NCBI GenBank assembly: GCA_038239195.1
Contig: JBBSEZ010000300.1
Location: 1-12,468, forward strand
Length of the DNA: 12,468 nt
From: JBBSEZ01 sp038239195
Lineage (GTDB): Bacteria; Planctomycetota; Planctomycetia; Gemmatales; Gemmataceae
Direction: 5' to 3'
Below are positions 6,961 through 12,468 of this stretch, in pieces (position 1 is the stretch's first letter; the number at the start of each line of letters is the position of its first letter). Below the pieces are notes generated by a model. That model saw only the letters and a program-made list of their open reading frames with translations, searched no databases and was not told the DNA's origin. The translations under genes and the position numbers were made by a program.

Positions 6961-7038
6961 GCCGGGCGACACAATCCGCAGCGCCGGCACGACCCACCCT
7001 CCTCCGCCTAACCCCCGTTCCCGACACACCTTTCCACG

Positions 7039-7068
7039 TTGACAGCAGGCTGTCAGCAGCGATATGGT
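7039..7068 (+). promoter_or_regulatory. Promoter of the MarR-type regulator gene
   Basis: A perfect -35 TTGACA (7039-7044), an 18-nt spacer and TATGGT (7063-7068, four of six) precede the gene by about 100 nt. The operator-like palindrome at 7040-7055 overlaps the -35 box. Confidence 0.55.
7040..7055. promoter_or_regulatory. Probable operator: 16-bp palindrome over the -35 box
   Basis: TGACAGC-AG-GCTGTCA is a perfect inverted repeat with 7-bp half-sites and a 2-bp centre. Its left half forms most of the -35 element. MarR-family dimers bind palindromes of about this size, often at their own promoters, so it is a good candidate for autorepression by the product of 7168-7635. Confidence 0.55.
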
Positions 7069-7101
7069 GCAATAGGTTCCTGCGGTTGAATGCCGCGTGC
7101 A

Positions 7102-7144
7102 GGCCGCCCCGCCGGGGTGGGGCGGCCCTGGCGCGAGGCGCCAG
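7102..7144 (+). promoter_or_regulatory. Tandem leader hairpins upstream of the MarR-type gene
   Basis: GGCCGCCCC (7102-7110) pairs with GGGGCGGCC (7119-7127) around an 8-nt loop. Immediately after, CTGGCGC (7128-7134) pairs with GCGCCAG (7138-7144) around a GAG loop. Both stems are perfect, and they end 10 nt before the ribosome-binding site GAGGAA (7155-7160). They may insulate or expose the site, or stabilise the 5' end. No U-run follows, so termination is unlikely. Confidence 0.5.
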
Positions 7145-7167
7145 GGCGGAGCGTGAGGAACGGCATC

Positions 7168-7635
7168 ATGGTTGCCAGCAGTGCGGCGGTGAGAGTCGAG
7201 GAGCTCGCGCAGGGCGTTTTCGACGTCGTCACCCGGTTCTGCCTCGGCGCCCCCCGCGGGCGGCGCCACGCGGGCGACCTCAAGGAGGTCGAGTTCCTCA
7301 CTCTGTCGGTGCTGCGCCACCACGACACGCTGATCGTCGGGGACATCCAGCGCCTGCTCGGCGTGCTCCCGGCCCAGATGTCGCGCATCATCCGCTCCCT
7401 GGAAGGGCGCGAGCGCCCCCTCATCGCCTGCCGCATCAACCCGCACGACAAGCGCAAGATCGACGTCGCGCTGACCCCCGCGGGCGCCTCCGCCTGTCAG
7501 GACTATCAGACCGCGCGCGTCCGCGTCATCTCCAACCTGCTCGGGCACCTCGGCGACGAGGATCGGGAAGACTTGCAGCGGTTGCTCGACAAGTTGCACG
7601 ACGCCCTCAACCTCCCGCAGTCCGGGATGAGCTAA
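7168..7635 (+). CDS. MarR-family winged-helix transcriptional regulator
   Basis: The 155-residue protein has the MarR layout: an N-terminal helix, LKEVEFLTLSVLRHHDTL (38-55), the helix-turn-helix VGDIQRLLGVLPAQMSRIIRSLE (57-79), and a wing with LIACRINPHDKRKIDVALTPAG (85-106) matching the family's D-x-R-wing-L-T-x-x-G pattern. A C-terminal dimerisation helix (LGDEDREDLQRLLDKLHDAL) follows. ATG 7168 is chosen because GAGGAA lies 7 nt upstream; an upstream in-frame start would cross the leader hairpins. The operator-like palindrome over its promoter suggests autorepression. It stands alone: 207 nt separate it from the ART-like gene downstream, so control of that gene is possible but not shown. 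The ligand is unknown. Confidence 0.85.
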   Translation: MVASSAAVRVEELAQGVFDVVTRFCLGAPRGRRHAGDLKEVEFLTLSVLRHHDTLIVGDIQRLLGVLPAQMSRIIRSLEGRERPLIACRINPHDKRKIDVALTPAGASACQDYQTARVRVISNLLGHLGDEDREDLQRLLDKLHDALNLPQSGMS

Positions 7636-7779
7636 GGGGGATCGTTCCGCCTGCCGCGCCACCGCCTCGACGCCTTGCCTCAGTACCTCTCACATCGGCC
7701 GCTCCAGCGAGGCAACTTCGCCAGCGCACTCCGGCAAAATCGGCACCAACTCGCTCCAACCCCTCCGCCTCCCGAAAGG

Positions 7780-7808
7780 TTGACGGGGGCATCATCTCTG
7801 GCAAGGTG
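7780..7808 (+). promoter_or_regulatory. Weak candidate promoter for the ART-like gene
   Basis: TTGACG (7780-7785) is a five-of-six -35 match, followed by 17 nt and AAGGTG, a poor -10. It lies about 35 nt before the ATG at 7843. Nothing else is recognised between 7636 and 7842. Confidence 0.25.
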
Positions 7809-7842
7809 GGCCGATCAATTTCATCTCGCCCGGAGCCCCACG

Positions 7843-8625
7843 ATGCCCAATGCCCCACGCTCGCTTCAAGAGAGGCTGTTCGGCGCGCTCCGCCAGGCGT
7901 TTCAGCCCCCCGACGCAGCGTGCCCGCACTGCGGCGGCATGAGCCCGCGCGTCGCGCTGGTCCTCGACGAACCTGGTGCGTCGCCCGCTCGCGGTCCTGG
8001 CGGCGGCGTACTGCTTGCCCCTGTCCGGCGTGGCCCTGGACTGCCAACTCTGCCGCCGTCGCTTCGAGCGCCCGCAACCGCTGCCGCGCGTCGCGATCGG
8101 CTACCACGGCTGCAAGCGGCAGTTTGCCCTCCAGGGAGCGAGCGGAGCGGTTGGCCCGCGCGCCTGGCTGCACAGCGAGAACGACTACGACTGGCTCGGC
8201 AAGGGGACGTACTTCTGGGAGGACGCGCCGCAGCGGGCGTGGGAGTGGGCCTCGAAGAAGCACGGGGCAGAGGCGGCAGTCGTGGCGGCCGCGATCCGGC
8301 TGGGGATGTGCCTCGACCTGGGGGACACGAAATACACGGCGCTGCTCCGGGAGGCCTTCGATGGGCTCATGGAGGTACTCCACCGTCGCGGCTTGCCGGT
8401 CCCATCAACCGAAAGGGGGCCCGGAGGCTCGATCGTCTTGTCCTGGATCGCGGCCCCGGGCAGGGATCGATCTGGTACGACACGATTCGCTGCCCCTTCG
8501 AGGAAGGCGACGAAGCCTACCCGGGCGCTGCGATCAGGACACAATCGCACGTGCAAATTGCCGTCCGCGACGGGAGGTGTATCTCGCCGACTGTCTATCT
8601 CGTTGAACGGGGGCCTCACCCATGA
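7843..8625 (+). pseudogene. ADP-ribosyltransferase-like protein (DUF3990/PARP-like fold), broken by two frame changes
   Basis: Recognisable sequence needs two switches. Frame 1 from ATG 7843 (GGAG 7 nt upstream) gives an N-terminus with AACPHCGGM and VALVLDE. Near 7970 the coding signal moves to frame 2: LDCQLCRRRFERP, IGYHGCKRQF, WLHSENDYDWLGKGTYFWE, DAPQRAWEWA. Near 8401-8403, a CCC run, it returns to frame 1: INRKGARRLDRLVLDR, WYDTIRCPFEEG, YPGAAIRTQSHVQIAVRDGRC. YHG, then G-x-Y-F followed by an aligned helix, then a late Q-bearing strand resembles the H-Y-E/Q core of ADP-ribosyltransferase toxins such as DUF3990. The two CxxC pairs suggest an N-terminal zinc ribbon. Frame 1 stays open throughout, so the present DNA would make a 260-residue protein with a scrambled middle. 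If the shifts are sequencing errors, the gene is intact. The stop overlaps the next gene by ATGA. The enzymatic role is inference. Confidence 0.6.
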
Positions 8626-8816
8626 CCGAAGAAGAATTGGTCCGAAGTTCGCGCGAGGCCCTGGATGCCTTCCGCAAGCGCTACTCTCCGCAGGAAGTCA
8701 TCCAGATGCTCATCGACGGGGGCACGCTCAACGAGAAAGGCGAGGTCTTGCTGCCCGAAGGCCCCACGCTCGACCCACCCGCCTCGTCGAACGCCAACGG
8801 CACCGCCCCGCAGTAA
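8622..8816 (+). CDS. Small acidic protein coupled to the ART-like gene; function unknown
   Basis: The 64-residue product begins MTEEELVRSSREALDAFRKR, a predicted charged helix, then YSPQEVIQMLIDGG and LNEKGEVLLPEG, and ends in a disordered Pro/Asn/Ala tail. Its ATG overlaps the stop of the ART-like frame (ATGA), the usual sign of translational coupling, which supports it as a true gene despite its size. I do not recognise a named family. The SPQEVIQMLIDGG segment could be a short helical or DNA-binding module. Position and size would suit an antitoxin or immunity partner of the upstream protein, but nothing in the sequence proves this. It converges with the next gene across 15 nt. Confidence 0.7.
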   Translation: MTEEELVRSSREALDAFRKRYSPQEVIQMLIDGGTLNEKGEVLLPEGPTLDPPASSNANGTAPQ

Positions 8817-8831
8817 GACTTCGACGGCCCA

Positions 8832-9092
8832 TCACTCCTGCGTCAGCCCGTAGGTGCCCTCGGCCATCTTCTTGAGCTTGCCCTGGCGCACCAGCTCGTC
8901 CCACACCGCCTGCGGGAACTGGTTGGGCGGGCTGATCGCCACGATGCTCGACGGCCCCTTGCTCAGCGGGCTCTTGCTCAGCTTCGACTCCTCGTCCAGG
9001 CGCGTCAGCTTCAACCGCTTCCGAAAGGCCTTGAGCGCCTTCTTCAGTTCCTCCGCCGTCGGCCCACTCGCGTTGGCAGGTCCCTGCGACAT
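8832..9092 (-). CDS. Conserved small protein of unknown function (86 aa)
   Basis: The protein begins MSQGPANASGPTAEELKKAL, continues as a lysine-rich helix KAFRKRLKLTRLDEESKL, then SIVAISPPNQFPQAVWDELVRQGKL and a short C-terminal strand KKMAEGTYGLTQE. It resembles a compact basic helix followed by a small winged-helix-like end. I recognise it only as a likely conserved planctomycete hypothetical protein. ATG 9092 is selected because GGGGGAG lies 7 nt upstream on the minus strand; the longer open frame beyond it is arginine-rich shadow. A TTGACC-containing promoter lies 60-90 nt upstream. It is divergent from the metallopeptidase-like gene and convergent with the 64-residue gene. Nucleic-acid binding is conceivable from its charge but unproven. 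Confidence 0.8.
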   Translation of the reverse strand: MSQGPANASGPTAEELKKALKAFRKRLKLTRLDEESKLSKSPLSKGPSSIVAISPPNQFPQAVWDELVRQGKLKKMAEGTYGLTQE

Positions 9093-9154
9093 CGTTCCGC
9101 TCCCCCTTGGCTCGAATCCCCCAGCCCGGTTCGTCCAACAACTCTCTACCTGGC

Positions 9155-9184
9155 AAGCTACCGGGCGGGACGTCTTCGGGTCAA
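9155..9184 (-). promoter_or_regulatory. Candidate promoter of the 86-aa protein gene
   Basis: On the minus strand TTGACC (9184-9179, five of six) is followed by an 18-nt spacer and TAGCTT (9160-9155, a weak -10). It lies about 63 nt upstream of ATG 9092. No convincing plus-strand promoter for the gene at 9292 is seen in the 199-nt divergent gap. Confidence 0.35.
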
Positions 9185-9291
9185 GGAAAATGGCCCCCGC
9201 GGCGCGACGAGGAGAGGGGCGCGAACCTGCCCGCCCCGCGGCGCTGTCCGAAGCGCGGCCCCGACGCCCGAGGGCCCGGGGAGCGAGAAAC

Positions 9292-9888
9292 GTGAGAAAC
9301 CGGCAGCGGAAATCGGCGCCCGGCGTCAGGAACGGGCAGGTGCGCCACAAGAACAACTGGGCCCGCACGCCCGCCTACGCGCCCCGGGCGCACCTCGGTA
9401 TCGACCGCCAGTGCCCCGGCGCCGGCTATCGCCACCTCCTGCTCCAGCGCGACGTCCGGCGCTTCGTCGCGCTCGTCCCCGACTGGGCCGAGTTGTCCCA
9501 GGGCCTCAACGCCATTGTTTTGGCCCCCGGGTGCCCCCGGCTTCTCGGCTACCACAAACCCGGGCTCGTCGCCCTGTGCGCCTGGGAGCGCGACCTCGAA
9601 CGCGAGTGGCACGTCGATTTCGTCGATGAGCATCGCCTCATCCTCGCGTTGCTCGGCGTGCCGATCGAGGACCGCGGACCGGAATGGCGCCTGTGTCGCT
9701 TCACCGAGGCCACCGCACGCGGGTTTCAACTCCTCCACATCCTGCTTCACGAACTGGGGCATCACCGCGACCAGATGACCACGCGAGCCCGGCGCCACTC
9801 CTGCCGCGGCGAGGGCTTCGCGGAGGATTACGCCAACGATTCCGCCCTGCGCATCTTCGACCGTTACGTCGCGGCGTTCGGGCTGTGA
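9292..9888 (+). CDS. Putative HELGH zinc metallopeptidase-like protein
   Basis: The 198-residue protein starts with a basic stretch, then WARTPAYAPRAHLGIDRQCPG (23-43), PDWAELSQGLNAIVLAPG (63-80) and VDFVDEHRL. The key segment is LLHILLHELGHHRDQMTTR (147-165), with HELGH at 153-157 giving two His ligands and the catalytic Glu of zinc metallopeptidases. RGEGFAEDYA (172-181) offers Glu174 or Glu178 as a third ligand. No signal peptide is evident, so it is probably cytoplasmic. It begins with GTG 9292, chosen because GGGGAG lies 8 nt upstream and the preceding open frame is shadow of the divergent gene. Length suits a minimal peptidase domain. Target is unknown; the conserved N-terminal part may be a substrate-recognition region. 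A non-proteolytic metal role cannot be excluded. Confidence 0.75.
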   Translation: MRNRQRKSAPGVRNGQVRHKNNWARTPAYAPRAHLGIDRQCPGAGYRHLLLQRDVRRFVALVPDWAELSQGLNAIVLAPGCPRLLGYHKPGLVALCAWERDLEREWHVDFVDEHRLILALLGVPIEDRGPEWRLCRFTEATARGFQLLHILLHELGHHRDQMTTRARRHSCRGEGFAEDYANDSALRIFDRYVAAFGL

Positions 9889-9923
9889 GCCCTTGCGCTG
9901 ACGGTGCGCGCCTCGGCTTTTTC

Positions 9924-9952
9924 TTGACAGCGCCCTCCCTTTCGATCACGAT
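9924..9952 (+). promoter_or_regulatory. Candidate promoter of the DUF1549/DUF1553 gene
   Basis: A perfect TTGACA (9924-9929) is followed by 17 nt and CACGAT (9947-9952), a three-of-six -10 box. It lies about 53 nt upstream of ATG 10006 and just after the end of the previous gene. Confidence 0.4.
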
Positions 9953-10005
9953 GACCGGGAAGCGCCCCGACTTCCCTGCCTCCCCGCTCCAGAGACGGAA
10001 CTGCC

Positions 10006-12468
10006 ATGTCGCGCTGCCGCACCTTGTCGCCGTTCGCCCTCGCCGCCTGCCTGTTGGCCCCCGCGCCCGCCTTCGCCGACGTCCCCGCCGGACGAGCCGA
10101 ACCGCCGCGCTCCGCCCTCACCAAATTGATCGTTTACCCGAGCTCCGTGCAGCTGGCCGGCCCAAGGGCCGAACAGCGAGTCGGCGTTCTGGGCGAATAT
10201 GCCGATGGCCGGCGCTGGGACCTGAGCCGCGACGCGAAGTTCTTCGTGCGCGCCTCCCGCATCGCCACCGTGGACCGGCACGGCACCCTCCGCCCGGCCA
10301 ACGAGGGGAAGACCCTCCTGACGGTGGAGGCGGGCGGCAAGAGCGCCAGCGTTCCGGTGCGCGTGACGGGGGCCGACGAGGAAGCGCCGGTGAGCTTCGC
10401 GCGCGAAGTCGTCCCGCTGCTCACGCGCGCCGGCTGCAACGCGGGCGCCTGCCACGGCGCGCAGCACGGCAAGGGCGGGTTTCGCCTCAGCCTGCTCGGC
10501 TTCGACCCCGCCTTCGACCACGCCCAGATCGTTCAGAGCGCCGAGGGCCGGCGCGTCGTGCTGTCCGATCCCGAGCGGAGCATCCTCCTGCTCAAGCCGA
10601 CGTTGACGATGGAGCACGCCGGCGGCGAGCGCTTCCGCCCCAACTCGCGGGCCTACCGCACCCTCAAAGGCTGGCTCGAGGACGGCGCCCCCGCCCCAGG
10701 CGCCCGCGAGCCGCACGTCACCCGCATCGAGGTCTGGCCCCCGCGCCGCGCCCTGGTCCTCGGCGAGCAGCAGCAAGTCCTCGTGCGCGCCGCGTGGAGC
10801 GACGGGCTGATCGAGGACGTCACCGGCGCCGCCCAGTTCGACGCCCTCAACGAGTCGGTCGCCGCCGTGACGCCCAACGGGCTCATCACGGCGCGCGGCA
10901 AGGGCGAGTCGCACGTCATGGTCCGCTTCGCCGGCCAGGCCAAGGTGGTACAGGTGACGCTGCCCTACGCCAGCGACGCGCCGGCGTTCGACTACCCGGC
11001 CAACAACTTCATCGACGGGAAGCTGGCCGCCAAGTGGCGCGAGCTCGGCCTGGCGCCTGCGGGGCTGTGTTCCGACGAGGAGTTCCTGCGCCGGCTCCAC
11101 CTCGACGCCATCGGCACGCTGCCCACCCCCGCCGAGGTGCGCGGGTTCCTGGCCGACGAGGCGCCGGACAAGCGCGTCAAGGCGATCGACCGCGTGCTGG
11201 GCCGACCGGAGTTTGTCGATTTCTGGGCCCTGAAATGGGGCGACCTGCTGCGCATCAACCGCGACCTTCTCACCGAGAAGGGCATGTGGAGCTTCCACAA
11301 CTGGGTGCGCGGCGTGCTGCGCGACAACCTCTCCGTGGACCGCATGGTGCGCGAGATCATCACGGCGGAGGGCAGCACCTTCACCGAGGGGCCGGCCAAC
11401 TTCTACCTCACCGCCCGCACTCCCACCGACTGGTCGGAGACGACGGCGCAGGTCTTCCTCGGCGTGCGCTTGCAGTGCGCCAAGTGCCATCATCACCCGT
11501 TCGAGAAGTGGAGCCAGGACGACTACTATGGGATGGCGGCGTTCTTCGTGCGGCTGGGGACGAAGACCAGCCAGGAGTTCGGGCTCTTTGGTCAAGAGAG
11601 GGTCGTCTATTTGCGCCCGACCGGCGAGCAAGGACACCCGCGCAAGGGCGGCGCGGTCAAGCCTCATCCCCTCGACGGGCCCGACATGGAGGACGTGTTC
11701 GATCGCCGTCGCAAGCTCGCTGGGTGGGTGACCGCGCAGGAGAACCCCTTCTTCGCGCGCAACATCGCGAACCGTTTCTGGGCCTATACGATGGGCCGGG
11801 GGCTGGTCGAGCCGATCGACGACCTGCGCGCCACCAACCCCGCCAGCGTACCGGAACTGCTCGACGCCCTGGCGGACGACTTCACGAAGAACAAGTATGA
11901 CCTCAAGCACCTGCTGAGGACGATTTTCCGCTCGCGCGCCTACCAGTTGAGCTCGGCGGCGACGGCGGGCAACCGGGCGGACGCCAGCAACGTCTACCAC
12001 ACGCGCTACGTGGCAAAGCGGTTGACGGCGGAGCAGGTCGCCGACGCGCTGGACTTCGCGACGGGGACGCGCGAGAAGTACCCGGGCCTGCCGCTGGGGA
12101 CGCGGGCGATCCAGCTTCCCGACACGAAGGTGCGCTCGTACCTGCTGGACGTGTTCGGCCGGCCGGCGCGGCAGATCGCCTGCGAGTGCGAGCGGACGGT
12201 GCAGCCGAACATCGCGCAGGCGCTACACCTGCTCAACGGCGACCTGCTGAACCGCAAGATCGAGGCGCCGACGGGTCGCCTGGCGGGGCTGTTCAAGGCG
12301 AAGGCGACGCCGGACGCAATCATCGAGGAGCTCTATCTGGTGACGCTGTCGCGCCGCCCGCGTGCGGAGGAGATGGTGCGGGCGCGCGGCTGGCTGCGCA
12401 AGGCGCCGACGGTGCGCGAGGGGGCGGAGGACATGCTGTGGACGCTGCTGAACATGCGGGAGTTCCAG
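10006..12468 (+). CDS. Secreted Big_2/DUF1549/DUF1553 planctomycete protein with cytochrome-like motifs (3' partial)
   Basis: The open frame gives 821 residues to the window edge and ends at NMREFQ; family members usually stop soon after an EF-x-FNH end, so only a few codons are probably missing. A signal peptide (about 1-24, ending APAFA) directs export. Then come a bacterial Ig-like (Big_2) domain (about 35-115), a CNAGACHG heme-like motif (144-151), a second Big_2-like domain (about 240-325), DUF1549 from FIDGK (335) to about 530 with CAKCHHHPFEKW (from 491), and DUF1553 from RRKLAGWV (about 567) to the end. The CX4CH and CXXCH motifs suggest covalent heme or metal binding outside the cytoplasm. 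These proteins are widespread in Planctomycetota; roles in polysaccharide breakdown are proposed but not shown here. Such genes are often followed by a DUF1501 gene, which would lie outside the window. Confidence 0.92.
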   Translation, partial: MSRCRTLSPFALAACLLAPAPAFADVPAGRAEPPRSALTKLIVYPSSVQLAGPRAEQRVGVLGEYADGRRWDLSRDAKFFVRASRIATVDRHGTLRPANEGKTLLTVEAGGKSASVPVRVTGADEEAPVSFAREVVPLLTRAGCNAGACHGAQHGKGGFRLSLLGFDPAFDHAQIVQSAEGRRVVLSDPERSILLLKPTLTMEHAGGERFRPNSRAYRTLKGWLEDGAPAPGAREPHVTRIEVWPPRRALVLGEQQQVLVRAAWSDGLIEDVTGAAQFDALNESVAAVTPNGLITARGKGESHVMVRFAGQAKVVQVTLPYASDAPAFDYPANNFIDGKLAAKWRELGLAPAGLCSDEEFLRRLHLDAIGTLPTPAEVRGFLADEAPDKRVKAIDRVLGRPEFVDFWALKWGDLLRINRDLLTEKGMWSFHNWVRGVLRDNLSVDRMVREIITAEGSTFTEGPANFYLTARTPTDWSETTAQVFLGVRLQCAKCHHHPFEKWSQDDYYGMAAFFVRLGTKTSQEFGLFGQERVVYLRPTGEQGHPRKGGAVKPHPLDGPDMEDVFDRRRKLAGWVTAQENPFFARNIANRFWAYTMGRGLVEPIDDLRATNPASVPELLDALADDFTKNKYDLKHLLRTIFRSRAYQLSSAATAGNRADASNVYHTRYVAKRLTAEQVADALDFATGTREKYPGLPLGTRAIQLPDTKVRSYLLDVFGRPARQIACECERTVQPNIAQALHLLNGDLLNRKIEAPTGRLAGLFKAKATPDAIIEELYLVTLSRRPRAEEMVRARGWLRKAPTVREGAEDMLWTLLNMREFQ

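Noticed and set aside
6961..7000. Possible terminator after the J-like gene (GCCGG and CCGGC arms)
   Set aside because: Only about 5 bp of pairing over a long loop, with no T-run.
7607..8383. 258-residue minus-strand open frame over the ART-like locus
   Set aside because: No recognised motif; the plus-strand frames contain the YHG and LGKGTYFWE motifs and a ribosome-binding site.
5799..8606. 935-residue plus-strand open frame
   Set aside because: It crosses the J-like gene, the intergenic region, the MarR gene and the ART-like locus in a different frame and is Arg/Pro/Ala low-complexity sequence.
9946..12000. 684-residue minus-strand open frame
   Set aside because: Antisense shadow of the DUF1549/DUF1553 gene; the plus-strand frame has a signal peptide and family motifs over its full length.

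Overview
The window looks like a chromosomal segment of a high-GC planctomycete, most likely of the Gemmata lineage. The strongest evidence is the last gene, a secreted Big_2/DUF1549/DUF1553 protein with CX4CH and CAKCH motifs, a family expanded in Planctomycetota. Support also comes from a J-like-domain protein with a proline-rich linker and a C-terminal membrane anchor, and from long antisense shadow ORFs typical of GC-rich DNA. No rRNA, tRNA, CRISPR array or complete insertion sequence is visible.

Layout. Positions 1-61 hold a long inverted repeat. Positions 187-749 hold a decayed CHAT-domain gene, readable only by switching between three frames. Positions 834-5459 are a minus-strand set read as ABC exporter, then GT39-type membrane glycosyltransferase, then GT2-type glycosyltransferase. 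This set suggests building and exporting a glycolipid, comparable in logic to MsbA/ArnT/ArnC. A 22-bp inverted repeat fills the ABC-GT39 junction, and one of its arms encodes GT39 residues 2-8. Positions 5460-5751 are a divergent promoter region. From 5752 the plus strand carries the J-like membrane protein and then a MarR-type regulator (7168-7635). The regulator has a perfect palindrome across its -35 box and two tandem hairpins in its leader.

Positions 7843-8816 hold an ADP-ribosyltransferase-like gene broken by two opposite frame changes and overlapped by ATGA with a 64-residue gene. This pair is the best candidate for an undescribed two-gene module. A convergent 86-residue conserved protein (8832-9092, minus) follows, then a 198-residue HELGH putative metallopeptidase (9292-9888), then the DUF1549/DUF1553 gene, which runs off the right edge and probably lacks only its last few codons.

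All family names come from reading motifs by eye. Promoters are pattern matches only. The frame changes in the CHAT-like and ART-like loci could be real mutations or sequencing errors.
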